From positions 32,239,065-32,303,064 of the forward strand of contig NC_023751.2 of NCBI RefSeq assembly GCF_000499845.2: a stretch of DNA of 64,000 nt. The letters are read 5' to 3'. Numbering within the stretch: the stretch's first letter is position 1; the number at the start of each line of letters is the position of its first letter. Below, piece by piece: positions 22,269-35,399 of the stretch. The notes under the pieces are model-generated. The model was not told where the DNA came from. It worked only from the letters and a program-made list of their open reading frames with translations, and did not search any database. This stretch comes from Phaseolus vulgaris (Eukaryota; Streptophyta; Magnoliopsida; Fabales; Fabaceae). The position numbers and the translations under genes are program-made.

Positions 22269-25200
22269 ATGAGCTTTGGAAGTAGAGGGAAGCTGAAAGA
22301 CACGAGCTTGAGCACATCAGCTGAAAGCAACATGAACAGCAAGAGGGACAAGACACTGGCTCAATACAGTGCAGATGCTGAGATTCTGGCTGAGTTTGAG
22401 CAGTCTGGTGTGTCTGGCAAATCATTTGACTACTCCAGGATGGTCCTTGATCCTCCCAGGTTAGTGTCCGGGGAAAAAATGACTGCATATCTGTCCAAAA
22501 TCCAAAGGGGTGGTCTTATCCAACCCTTTGGTTGTATGCTTGCAATTGAGGAAGCCACTTTTAGGATCATTGGGTACAGTGAGAATTGTTTTCAGTTGTT
22601 GGGTTTGGAGAGGCAAATTGACTCTAAGCAGTTCATAGATTTGATTGGGGTTAATGCAACAACCCTTTTCACTCCCCCTTCAGGGGCTTCCCTAGCAAAA
22701 GCTGTGGCTTCCAGGGAAATTTCTCTTCTGAACCCGATTTGGGTCTATGCGAGGACAACCCAGAAGCCATTTTATGCCATACTGCACAGGATTGATGTTG
22801 GGGTTGTGATTGATTTGGAGCATGCACGGTTGAGTGATCCAGCATTGTCACTTGCTGGGGCGGTTCAATCACAGAAGCTGGCTGTGAGGGCTATTTCTAG
22901 GCTGCAATCTCTTCCTGGGGAAGATATTGGCTTGTTGTGTGACACAGTTGTTCAGGAAGTGCAGAAGCTTACTGGATATGACAGGGTTATGGTTTATAAG
23001 TTTCACGAGGATGATCATGGTGAGGTTGTAGCTGAGATTAGGAGGTCAGATATGGAGCCTTACTTGGGTTTACATTATCCTGCCACAGATATCCCTCAAG
23101 CTTCTCGCTTCTTGTTCAAGCAAAACCGGGTCAGGATGATTTGTGATTGCCATGCAAAGCCAGTTAAGGTCATTCAGAGTGAAGAATTAAGGCAACCTCT
23201 TTGCTTGGTGAATTCAACCCTTAGGTTACCACATGGTTGTCACACTCAGTACATGGCCAACATGGGATCAATTGCCTCTCTGGTGATGGCAATTATAGTC
23301 AATGGAAAGGATGCAACAAGGCTTTGGGGTTTGCTAGTTTGTCATCACACTTCACCACGCTATGTGTCTTTCCCGGTTCGCTATGCTTGTGAGTTCCTAA
23401 TGCAGGCTTTTGGACTGCAACTTTACATGGAGATTCAATTGGCATCACAAATGGCAGAAAAGAGAATTCTTAAAACTCAAACCTTACTGTGTGACATGCT
23501 CCTTCGTGATGCACCATTCGGCATTGTGACCCAGTCTCCAAGTATTATGGATCTTGTGAAGTGTGATGGGGCTGCCTTGTTTTATGATGGAAACTGCTGG
23601 TTGTTAGGCACATCCCCAACTGAAGCACAGGTAAAAGACATCGCAGAATGGCTACGTAGTAGTCATGGGGACTCAACAGGTTTGACAACGGATAGTTTAG
23701 CCGATGCTGGTTATCCAGGTGCTGCTTCACTGGGTGATGCGGTTTGTGGCATGGCCACGGCAAGAATCAATTCAGAACATTTCTTGTTCTGGTTCAGGTC
23801 TCACACTGCTATGGAAGTTAAATGGGGAGGAGCCAAGCACCATCCAGAGGATAGGGATGATGGAGGAAAAATGAACCCAAGATCATCATTTAAAGCTTTT
23901 CTTGAAGTAGTCAAAAGCAAAAGTTTGCCTTGGGAAGTGTCAGAGATCAATGCTATTCACTCATTACAACTAATAATGAGAGATTCATTCCGAGACGTGG
24001 AGATCACCAGCCCAAAGACTTTAAACTATGTACAGAAAACTGGCACTGCAACTGGAGCAATGGATGAACTCAGTTCAGTAGCTCTTGAAATGGTGAGATT
24101 GATCGAGACAGCAACAGTTCCAATTTTTGGGGTTGATTCAGGTGGCGTAATCAATGGATGGAATTCAAAGATTGCTGAATTGACAGGTCTACAAGGCAGT
24201 GAAGCTATGGGAAAATCCGTGGTAAATGAAATTATACATGCGGACTCATGTGACACTTTTAAAAATACTCTAAGCAGAGCCTTGCAAGGTAAATCAATTG
24301 TTGTAGAAAAGATAAAAGTAGATTTAGAGTTTTAACTTAATTAACTCTCTCAAATGATATTCACAAATCATTTGGGAAAAACTTGTACTGTAGTTGCTAG
24401 CAGCAGCAGGTCTTCTAGAATTCGATTCCACATGTTGGTCTTAAATATTCAATTCGTGAAACTTGTACTGATCCTTTCACAGGATCAGCTACTGAACCCA
24501 ACATAGTTTCCTATACTATCCTATTATAAGACATTGGTGACCCTCTATTGCTGAAAGCTTCAGCATTTATTATCCAATTTCATATCCTTTACTTCCCCAT
24601 GCTTCTAAAATTAAAATTTAATTTTGAGGTGGTTCACTTCTGAGCCACTGAACATGTCAAGTTGAATATTTCTGGTGTACTATATAAAGCTTTGGACAAA
24701 CAAATAACTCGTGTCTTTTAGGTTGTTCTATTATTTTCACCAATTGGAATGTAAAATGTAATGACTAGTGTTATATAATTGAATATGTAAGTAAGATAAT
24801 GTTTAAATTGCAATCTTATTTTGCTTCCTTGTCCCTAAAAGTTACGTACTCATAGTAATGTAACGATCACTAGTTTTTGCAGGCGAGGAGGACAAAAGTG
24901 TTGAGTTGAAAATAAAACACTTTGGGCTTCATCAACAAAAGCAAGTTGTATATCTCATGGTCAATGCTTGCACTAGTAGGGACTACACAGATTCTGTTGT
25001 TGGGGTATGCTTTGTAGGTCAAGACATCACTTATGAGAAAGTAGTTCAAGATAAATTCATCAAGTTGGAAGGTGATTACAAAGCAATCATACAGAGTCTC
25101 AGTCCACTGATTCCACCCATATTTTCTTCTGATCAGAATGCCTGCTGCTCTGAATGGAATGCAGCCATGGAAAGGCTAACTGGTTGGAAAAGAGATGAAG

Positions 25201-27527
25201 TCATTGGAAAATTGCTTCCTGGTGAAATTTTTGGAAGTTTTTGTCGACTAAAAGGTCAAGATACACTGACTAATTTTATGATTTTACTATACCGTGGAAT
25301 AAGCGACCAAGATTCTGAGAAGTTACCATTTGGATTTTTTGATAGAAATGGAGAATTTGTGGAGACTTATATAACAGCAAACAAGAGAATTGATGCTGGT
25401 GGGAATATGCTTGGCTGTTTTTGCTTCTTGCAGGTTGTGACACCAGACCTGAATCAGTCCTCTGAAGAACACAAGCCAAGAGGCAGAGAAAACATTTCTG
25501 AATCTAAAGAGTTGGCTTATATACTACAAGAGATGAAGAAACCTTTAAATGGCATACGATTCACACACAAACTTTTCGAAAGTACAACTGTTTCAGAAAA
25601 CCAAAAACAATTTCTTGACACCAGTGATGCATGTGAAAGACAAATCATGGCAATTATTGAGGATACCAATTTAGGAAGTATTAATGAAGGGTAGGAGTTT
25701 TTCTTTTGTTTTGATAGGCCTATATTCTCTCTTGGAGTAGTACTTTCCTTTTTCGTCTCTTAAAATTTATGCTTAAAATATCGCTTTCATTCCATGCATA
25801 CTTATTTTCCTACATACAGTCATGTCTTCCGATTATACACTGATATTCAATAACACTGACTTTATGTTTCATATCTTATGCTAATACTAGCAGCACTTTG
25901 CAGCTAAACATGGAAGAATTTGTTCTGGGAAATATTTTAGATGCCATTGTCAGTCAAGTCATGATGTTGATAAGAGAAAAGAACTTGCAACTCTTTCACG
26001 AAATTCCTGATGAAATAAAAGTGCTTTCTCTATATGGTGACCAAATTAGGCTTCAAGTGGTCTTGTCTGACTTTTTGCTTAATGTAGTCAACCATACACC
26101 ATCTCCAAATGGCTGGGTAGAAATCAAGATTTCACCTGGTTTAAAGATAATACAGGATGGCAATGAGTTTATCCATCTGAAGTTCAGGTACAAAAACCAA
26201 GAATTTATCCGTCCACATAGACATTTATAGCTGATTAATTTTGTTGCTAAGATTGTTTTCTTCTGGTGTTTTATCTACCATATTCTATACTTTCTTATGC
26301 CTGAGTAGCTGCGGTTTTATGTTTAACACCTTTTGACAAGTGTGAGATTAACTCCTCCATCTTGGACATACTACATGTTGCATTGCATGTATTTTCTAGT
26401 TATCAAATAGTCATGTGCAGCTTTTCTCTTGAATTGCTTACATTGGCTGCAGTTAGCCACTATGGAGATAGACATTTGATCACATAAGTTTGGGAATGTT
26501 ATGTAAACATCTTTTGCGAATAAATATGCAAATCTAGAGTCACGAAAGTGACCTATAGAGCCCTACTATTTACACCTACTCTATTACTGCACTAGACAAT
26601 AGAAGACCAGTAAGTAAGTATCTTTGGGAGTCATGAAATGGAGGCATGACAACCAAGGAAGCAAACCATTGGGTGTCAAGTAAATTGTGCTATCATTCTT
26701 TTAGACGATTTCTCTGACTCTTGAAATTATGATAAGCATGAGCTTCCTTGTTCATCAACTTCACCTAGAGTTTCCATGTGATATATTTGACCCATTTCTG
26801 AATTTCATGTTTGGGTTTTGTTATAATACTTCTAGAAGTGAATTTGTTCTGGGAAATATTTCATGCCTCTCTTACTCATTTTTTTTTTTTCTGTAAGTAC
26901 TTGTTGAAATTTTTTCCAAACTGTCTCTTTGTTGCTTCTAGTCCTAGATAGATCATTTTTCTTCTTCTGTTTGAATAATTGATAACATTTTTTGTTACAT
27001 GCTCACTGCCTTCACTCACTTTAGATTTGAAACATTACTCAAGATTAGCCTCAATCTAAAACTTAATAGCACAAACACAATATTCAGAATATCACCTGCC
27101 CATAAAAATGCAAATATGACTTAAATCGTGGTTGTATGACCATTTCATGGAATAATCCCTTAGTCTTACGTTTTAGAAATTGTCATAGTTTTAGGATACA
27201 ATTGTGATGGTTACTTGAAGATGTCACCTATGTTGTTAGATTACTATAGACTAGAGGCTCATTTGATGATATTCTTCTTGCAGAATGACCCATTCTGGTC
27301 AAGGTATTCCTTCCAATGTTCTTCATGATATGTTTGAAGGAGGGAATCAATGGAATACACAGGAAGGTCTAGGACTATATATGTCCAGAAAAATCCTCAG
27401 TAGGATGAGTGGTCATGTCCACTACGTAAGAGAACAAAACAAGTGTTATTTTCTCATTGATCTTGAAATTAGAACAAGAAAAGAAAGGCAAAAGAATTTG
27501 CATGCAGAGAAAAGCATGTTAAGTTAG
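22269..27527 (+). CDS. PHYE: Phytochrome E, four exons, 1122 aa
   Basis: This is a red/far-red photoreceptor acting in cytosol and nucleus. Exons: 22269-24288, 24883-25690, 25891-26187, 27284-27527; all junctions are GT-AG and phases close (3369 nt). Order: N-terminal extension; PAS from about residue 75; GAF with DIP (274-276) and the bilin-binding Cys324 in [13 protein letters not shown] domain with the tongue motif PRSSF; two PAS repeats (the second with [15 protein letters not shown]); and a histidine-kinase-related region ending with the ATP-lid motif [12 protein letters not shown]. In that last region the phospho-acceptor His is absent ([16 protein letters not shown]), as in plant phytochromes, where output is not classical His kinase activity. 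Sequence and length fit the E subfamily better than A or B (no long Ser/Gly-rich N-terminus). Intron 3 is the longest (1.1 kb). Exon 3 has a tandem acceptor (TAGCAG), so it may start at 25891 or 25894. Confidence 0.95.
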
Positions 27528-30300
27528 TTTATTCTCTTGATGCTTTTACTAGTGAAAGGGGTGTGAAAGGTCGTTTGCAAAGAGAGCTCTGTAATCTTGC
27601 TTTGAAGCTTGGCAACTGCTCATGTCAACACTGGTATTGATCTTATAATACTATACGGAACTTTATGCTTATATATACACACACACACGCACCTTTTTAC
27701 TTTGGCTTAAAAATATTACAGTAACACAGTAGAATGCTAAGAGGAATTTTGAACATTGTTTGACCCTTCCTCCAAAGACAAGCATGGCTAATGATTGTGT
27801 GTAATACTAATATTTTACATACAAATAAGACTCAATCTTGCAGTTTTCCCTACAGAATTGGTTACTGCATGCAGATGCCCTTTTAATTTGTATTCGTTTT
27901 TGGAGCTTAGAAATTCATAGAAAAAGCAGAAGTCAATAGATTTAGTGGATAAATAGAGCAAGTATTGACAAAAAATTTACTTCTTCCTATACATTGATTT
28001 GGCACAAAGATTCCTGCAGTTCTTTCATGCTGTGATATAAACTCTAGCTCTGTAACTTCTGAATAATTTCTGCACACAGATGAGAACTTAATTTGCACAT
28101 ACCAGATGAAGATTGTGCATAATAACCTAGAGCTCTGCATTGATATTGGTGGTGGGATCCAGTAGCCATTGTCATGCCATAAGATGTATCATAATGTGTG
28201 ACATCTAACTTTATGATGTAAAAGAGACCTACCTATTTCAACATGTCATTGATCCAGTAAAACTGGTTTGAATCCCTTAATCAATTTCTTGTTCTTTTGA
28301 GTCTTATGAATTGAGTTGATGAGAGAGATCTTGGTAAAAATGGATTTTCTAATGAAAATTGCTCATCAACAAAGTTGGATACACCATACCAATTTTGTAT
28401 GGATCCAAAAGAGAACTATCTATCGTTTTCATATATTACACCAATATTAAGAATTTTCATTAAGTTCATTTAATTTTCTTGATTTGATATATATGCTTAT
28501 GTAAAAATTTCATTTCCTAAATTACTTTAATCATATATATTGAAAATGGTACTCACATTTGAATTAATAATAATAATATTAGATTGAGTTGAAATAATTG
28601 AAATGTACTTATACTTCAATCCATCCAATTTAGCATTTCTACACTGCCATGAAACTTGATATTCTTGCCCAAAAGCATTTTCGATAAATAAATACCTAAA
28701 CTCATCATTAAAAAAACACATGTTTACTCATCATTTTCTGGTGTGTATCACATTATAATTATAATTTCCAAAATATATTCTGAACCAACAAAATTAAAAT
28801 TAAAAACAATGATAAACAATAGTTTAAAAGACTACGTCTAGTAAAAGAAATTTTAAAGGAATAAAATTAAATTTCATGAAAAATGAGGAATTAAAGACAT
28901 TTTGTCCGCATAATTGTTAAGTGAAATTAGTAATGTATAATTTATAAATTTCTTGGCTTTAAATGGAATTCAAGGGAACGGAAGTGAAAACTTGCAAAAG
29001 AAAACATAGTGATTATGTGCATTTTGGGAACTAGTTTTTGAAATGAATGCATTGCTAAAATGATTAATTTTGTCTCATAACTTTTTAAATTAGTTTCAGA
29101 ATTTAAATAAATTCAAATAAAGTTTGGTAAATTCTCCCTACACGATAATACATTCCTCATGAATCTACATATTTTTCTTTAATTTCAACAATACACTTTA
29201 AGTATGGTGGAGAGTGTAGTGTCTTTTTTCTCATTTTCAAGTGGTAGTGGTTGTTTATGATTGTATGTTGGTAATTGAAATAAGTTTTGTGGTCACAAAA
29301 CATAAAAAAAAAAAACTTACAAAACTAAAAATAATTATTTTCACACTAGAAAACGTTGAATATAACGAATCTTTTCGTCAACTCTCACGCAGGTTCAAAT
29401 GATGGAACTACTCTTTCAAACGTGACAGATGGAGAAAAATAGAAGTATTGTAGTTAGAAAGGAGAAGAATAGAAGTGTAGCGGTTAGAAAGGAGAAGAAT
29501 AGAAGTGTTGAAGCTTGAAGGTATAGAAGTGCATGAGTATAGCTGAGATTATGTTTCATTTAGGATTATTTAAATTTTTTTTTAAATTAAAATCGATTTT
29601 TCACAATTAATATAAAGGTAGGTGGGAAGCAGATATGGAAGTGGAGGAAAAATTTGTCTAATAGGTAAAAACAAAGACTTCATAAAATAAAAGTCATATT
29701 GAGACTTTTTTTTAAAAGTCTATTTAAATAAATAAAACACAAGTTTGGTCCTTAAAATAAGTTTATTAGGCGGCTAGCCTATTTAAATACATCATTAAAA
29801 GTAAATTTTGGAAGAAAAAACCGAAAAATTATAAATTATAATGTTTTTCATTCTCAAATTGATAGTACATTATGATGTTTTTGCATTATCAAATAGTATG
29901 TTGCATTCTTTCTTATTGTTATTTTTTAATTACAGTTTTCAATTCTCCACTACCAAATAATCGCAAGTCTACAACAATCACGTGTTAAAATCAAAATCGA
30001 AATATTTTGTTGTGTGTGTGATTCTATTTTTGCTGGTTATGAATTTATATGAATGAAACCCCTCACCCATAATTACTTCTCTAAATACTTTATCAGAGGG
30101 TATTTGGTTTGTTCATTTATAAGTATGATCACACCATGTATGCAAGATTCATTGATGAGTGCATAACAATATAAATTAGAAATTCAGTGTTAAAGTTCCT
30201 TTATGCCATGCTTTTGTTTACTTTCTTATATTAATATAATGGGTTTAATCTATTTTAATATTGATTTTCTATATTGTAACAAACATATAATTAACCTTAA
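27528..30300. other. 3' flank of PHYE and AT-rich spacer
   Basis: The first few hundred bases are probably PHYE 3' untranslated region. No other gene was seen. A CA-type run lies near 27676-27690 and a 30-base tandem repeat at 29431-29510. Confidence 0.5.
29431..29510. repeat. Tandem repeat, 30-base unit, 2.7 copies
   Basis: GGAGAA(A/G)AATAGAAGT followed by a variable four to five bases and GTTAGAAA repeats with a 30-base period at 29431, 29461 and 29491. Confidence 0.9.
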
Positions 30301-30404
30301 TTTCTATTATTTCTAGTAATCACATTATGTTCTTAAATCTTATATTTCGTTGTTTCTATTATTTCTAGTAATCACATTATGTTCTTAAATCTTATATTTC
30401 GTTG
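30301..30404. repeat. Perfect 52-base tandem duplication abutting the LTR element
   Basis: Bases 30301-30352 and 30353-30404 are identical (TTTCTATTATTTC...TTTCGTTG). The second copy ends one base before the 5' LTR at 30406. Identity suggests a recent event at the insertion boundary. Confidence 0.95.
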
Positions 30405-30405
30405 T

Positions 30406-30866
30406 TGTATCGGTTGGGACCGGACGATCGGACAACCGACCACCCAAATCAAATAACATTTATAATGTAATAAATAGCAGTTACAAATAATGAATATTTC
30501 GAAACATCCAGGAAATATCCCAATATAAAGATAAAAACTTATGAAACTGAAAGATACACTTTCCTGATATTAGGGAACCACTACGCATGTTAGTTGTCAA
30601 TTAAATATCGAGCCCATAGAGATAAAAGCCCATGAGTCAACATTATAAATAAAACTCTTGGTGAAAGAGTATGGTATATTTTTAATATTCTACCAGAACA
30701 CACATAAATCATAGCACTGACTTGAGCGTCGGAGTGCAATCACAGGTACCCCGACCGACGAAGCACCAACAGCGAAGGAAGGAAGCTTGAAGAAACTCAA
30801 AGATCACTGACACGTCAGCAATTGTTAATTGTCAAAGGGCTATGTAGGCCCCTCATTCCCAGTACA
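30406..30866 (+). repeat. 5' LTR
   Basis: It starts TGTATCGG and ends near CCCAGTACA, giving the usual TG...CA ends. Shared blocks with 38701-39124 include AATAAATAGCAGTTACAAAT, GGGAACCACTACGCATGTTA, the TATA-like CATTATAAATA.AACTCTTGG and CACTGACACGTCAG. The exact right edge is uncertain by about 10 bases, because similarity to the 3' LTR continues weakly to about 30876. Confidence 0.85.
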
Positions 30867-30906
30867 AGTAGGTCGAAGTAGCAATTTGAATCTCCTACCA
30901 CATCAT

Positions 30907-32432
30907 ATGTCGGACGAACAAGCAACCATGATTAGAGCCTTTCAAGCACAAATGGAGGAGTTACGTCAAAAGGGTATTGCGGACCAGCTACGTAATGAAA
31001 AAAACCAACGTCAATACAAAGAAGAAATGTCTCAGCTAAAAGAAAAAAGTATATGCTTGCAACAACGAATTGAACACCATGAACGAGAAGGACAATCCCA
31101 AGCATCGTCGAATAGTCAGACCAATCCAACTCACCGTACTCCACAGCCTCCACCTACTCTCCAGAATCATGAAACCCACCAAAGCTCCAGAATGTCTACC
31201 GCTGTAGATAATGAAGAAGACCCGAGGGGTCACCCTTTTATAGATGAAATAACTGATACGCCACTCCTAGCTAAGTGAAAAGGTCTAACTATTAAGCTCT
31301 ATGATGGTTCGATTGATTCAAATGAACATTTGAATGTCTTCGATGATCCTATATACAACAGACAAGGCAGTCTAGTGCAAAGTCGGCTGGTTCACAGGAT
31401 TACCTCCCACTCATTGACGAACTTTAGATTTTATCCTCAAAATTCATCAAATAATATGCAACCAGTCGACCCCATCGCATGTCCTCCTTATCCCTTCTAA
31501 ATGTAAAGCAAGATAGAGGTGAATCACTGCAAGCATTCAAGGATAGATTCAACAAGGTATGTAGGAACATCAAAAGCTTAAACCCATAGATAATTATGCA
31601 CGATTTGGTCGAGGCAATTCGACCAGGCCGATTCACTGAAAGCCTGATCAAAAGACCAGCCGAAAATATGGACGAACTGCGAAATTAAGCAACCAAATTC
31701 ATGCAAATCGAAGAACATATCGATTATCATAGGAATCATCAAGCTGAAAACACTGACAAAGGAGAAGAAAAGGAAAAAAGCAACCGATCGGGCCGGACGA
31801 ATCGTTTCATAGAAAACCAATAACCTCGGTTCAATAATTACACTCCTCTAACTGTTCCAAGAGGAAAGATTTTAGACGAAGCTCTACAAGCCGAATTGAT
31901 TCCAGCATTAAGGCCATCACAGACTCCACGGAATGTCAACACGTCCAACCATTGTCAAAACCATCGTAACTACGGTCACACAATTGAAGGATGTCAGGAG
32001 TTACAAGACAAAGTAGAAGAACTCATCCAGGTTGGACATTTCCATCAGTTCATTAAAACTGATGTCTCTACACATTGTCGATCTCCCCAAGGGGAACAAC
32101 TAATCCCAAAAGAACATTGCTATCAACCTGAACGAGGAGACTTGTGTCGTCGTGATGACAATCAACGACCCGTTACAAATAGAAGAAGTGAAAGTCCAGT
32201 CCGGAGGACTCGACCTCAGAGTGAAAGTCCCGAGAGAAGTAATCAGACTAAACGAAGAGTCCGAGAAGTTATTAACACCATAGTCGGCCTGGTGTCGCTT
32301 AGAAATCCCAAAGAAAAAGTTAATTACATTGTTGGAGGTTTTGCAGGAGGCGGATGTTCGAATTCAACTAGAAAGAAACATCTTAGAGCTATCCAGTCAA
32401 TCCACTCCACGTCAACTCAAAAACGACCTTGA
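30907..32432 (+). pseudogene. Retrotransposon gag remnant
   Basis: The frame opens at the ATG at 30907 with a Gln/Glu/Lys-rich, probably coiled-coil N-terminus and reaches a TGA at 31276-31278. Beyond it, gag-like coding continues with several stops: a segment with ESLQAFKDRFNKVCRNI near 31520-31580, then a stretch from 31896 with a zinc-finger-like C...H....GH....C and DKVEELIQ.GH..QF.K, typical of plant Ty3/Gypsy gag proteins. It is not functional. Confidence 0.8.
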
Positions 32433-35396
32433 ATGCCTCCAATAACATTCACTTATGATGATTTTACCACAATAGATCCAACACAGGACGATCCAATGGT
32501 AATTACGATAGAAATTGATAAATTTGCAATTAAGTACTAGTAGACCAAGGCAGCTTCGTAGATATATTTTACTAGAGAACCTTCGAAAAGATGAGAATTC
32601 CAGAGATAGACATTCAACCCTATGACAAACAGATTGTTGGATTTTCGGAAGAATGTGTAGATACCAAAGGCTACATCAACCTATATACCACATTCGGCGA
32701 AGAAGAGAGTCTTAATAAAATCATTAAAATCAGGTATTTATTGATTAATGTTAATACCTCATATAGCATATTACTTGGTTGTTCTTCCATCAACCATTTG
32801 AGAGCAATCGTCTCTACTCCACATTTGGCAATGCAATTTCCCTCTGCCACCAAAGATATTGCGACAGTCCACGTTGATCAAAAAACTGCTTGGGAATGTT
32901 ATGTTGCAAGCTTAAGGGTAGAACCTACCAGACGGTTATACAAAACATCACCATGCGGTCGATCACTTAGAAGACGAGAGTGATCGTTAGGACAACACTC
33001 ACAAGAGAGGCACTCTAGAAGGCACATGGTTGCACTCGTAGATTTGGATCCAAGACTTGATGATGCTCGCATGGAGGCCGGTTTCAAACTTTACCCCTCC
33101 ACGATGATGCACACAAGACGTACATTAGATAATGTCGATCTTTTTGCTTAGACAGTAGTTGATCAAAAAAACTGCTTGGGAATGTTATGTTGCAAGCTTA
33201 AGGGTAGAACCTACCAGACGGTTATACAAAACATCACCATGCGGTCAATCACTCAGAAGACGAGAGCGATCGTTAGGACAACACTCATAAGAGAGGCACT
33301 CTAGAAGGCACATGGTTGCACTCGTAGATTTGGATCCTAGACTTGATGATGCTCGCATGGAGGCCGGTGAAGATCTTCAAACTTTACCCCTCCACGATGA
33401 TGCACACAAGACGTACATTGGATAATGTCAATCTTTTTGCTTAGACCCCGGAGTAAGTCCAAAAATTATCACACATTGTTTATCTATTTATAAATAGGCA
33501 AGGTCGATAACCCAAAAGAAACGCAAGTTGAGAGAGGAAAGGTGCAAAGCCGCCCGCGATGAAACAAATAAATTAATGAAAGTTGGTTTTATTCAAAGAG
33601 CACATTATACTACCTGGTTTAGCTAATATGGTAATGGTTCAAAAATCCAATGACAAATGGTGGATGTGTGTGGATTACATTGATCTCAATAAAGCATGCC
33701 CCAAAGGCTCTTATCCTCTGCCAACTATTGATCGTTGATGGAGCAGCAAGTCATAATATTCTCAGTTTTCTCGACGCCTACTCGGGATACAACCAATTTC
33801 AGATGCATCCAAGATATAAAGAAAAAACGGTCTTCATGAATGATTTCGGCAATTTCTAATATGAAGTCATGGTGTTCGGCCTCAAGAATGACGGGGTCAC
33901 CTATCAACGGTTGATGGATTACGTCTTTCAAGACATGATTGGAAGAAACGTTAAAGTTTATGTAGATAATGTTGTTGTCAAATATGATTCATGCGAACAA
34001 CACATCAACGACTTAAGATAAGACTTCCAAGTGCTTCGAAAACATCGCATGCGCCTTAACCCAGATAAATGTGCATTCGGTGTGGGAGGAGGAAAATTTT
34101 TAGGCTTCATGCTCACACATCGCGGCATAGAAGCTAACCCCGAAAAATGTAGAGCCATAAGCGAGATGCGAAACCCCAAAAATGTCAAAGAAGTTCAAAG
34201 GTTAGTTGGACGACTTACTGCATTATCCATATTTGTGCCAAAATTAGCAAAAAAAATAAATCAATTGTTCAATTATTGCGAAAAGTGTCAAAGTTCCAAA
34301 GGACGGATGAGTGCGAGAGAATATTCCTCCAATTAAAAACCTTTTAAGCCTCCTCTCCAGTCCTCCAAAAGCCAATTGTTACCTTGTTGTTTCAGAAGAA
34401 GAAATTAGTGGGGCCTTAGTCAAAGAAGTGGAGACCGAGGAGTGCCGTATTTACTTTGTCATCCGAGTACTTCACGAGGCAGAAAATAGATATCAAATGA
34501 TAGAAAAAGTCGCTCTGGCCCTGATTATTATTGCACGACACATGCGTATGCATTTTCAAAATCATTGAATCATATTGTCAAAGTCTTAAACCCTAAATCA
34601 GTTTCAAAATCGTTGGCGAAACTAGATCTGGCCGGACGAAGGAATAAGATGGTTTGTTGAACTATCAGAATTTCATATCCATTATCAATCCAGGGAAGCA
34701 ATCAAGTCACAAGTCTTAGCTGAGTTCACAATTGAATTTAGCCCTCTTCAAAACCAAGAAGATAATTTTCCATGGATTTTGCACGTCGACAGTTCTTCCA
34801 ATAGCCGGTCATGCGGCGTAGGACTGGTACTAGAAGGACCGGGTAACATTCTTATCGAACAAGCCCTGAAGTTTGAAATTACAACTTCAAATAATCAAGC
34901 TAGTGGTTTAATCTCACGATAGATTTGGAAGTAAAGAAATTGTTATGCAAAAGTGACTCACAACTAGTGGTCGGACAGTTGAAACGAGAGTTTGAAGTAT
35001 GTGAAACACTTTTGCAACGATATTTTCATTTCGTGCAAGGATTAATCACAAAATTTGATTAAGTTACAATTCAACACACAGTCGAGAGTATAACGCCCGA
35101 GCCAATATGCTTCCCATCTTGTCACCGCCACGAAGAAAGGTCTTCACCGATCAGTCGTTTACGTAACGCTAGTTAAACCTAGCGTGGGTTCTGAAGAATG
35201 CCTGACGACCAACACCTTACTCAATTGGATGATACCCATCAAACAATTCTTGATAGATGAAACGCATAAAACACATTCAGAGAAAACAATAAAGCGGCAA
35301 GCGGCTCGTTTCCTCATAATAGATCAAGACCTTTATAGACAAGGCTATACTTGTCCGCTGTTGAAATATCTTTCCCCTGAAATGTCAACGAGCTAA
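32433..35396 (+). pseudogene. Retrotransposon pol remnant: protease, reverse transcriptase, RNase H
   Basis: The aspartic-protease region (with VDQGS near 32542) runs to about 32860, followed by a 280-base tandem duplication. The reverse transcriptase lies at about 33590-34330, with C(V)DY.DLN.ACPK, FLDAYSGYNQ and a catalytic box reading YVDN in place of the usual YVDD near 33958-33969. A connection region (FLGFMLTHRGIEANPEKC) follows, then the RNase H domain at about 34750-35110 (LHVD.SSN). Multiple stops and small indels interrupt all domains. Confidence 0.82.
32873..33446 (+). repeat. Tandem duplication, about 285 bases, inside pol
   Basis: Copy 1 (32873-33153) and copy 2 (33158-33446) share GTTGATCAAAAAA.CTGCTTGG to CTTTTTGCTTAGAC with only a few substitutions. 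Copy 2 has a seven-base insertion (GAAGATC) after GAGGCCGGT. Because copies are similar but not identical, the duplication occurred well after, or was already present at, insertion. Confidence 0.92.
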
Positions 35397-35399
35397 AAT

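Noticed and set aside
24289..24335. Continuation of PHYE exon 1 to the stop at 24335
   Set aside because: The GT at 24289 with the acceptor at 24882 restores the conserved reading (phase 1); the extra residues are intron.
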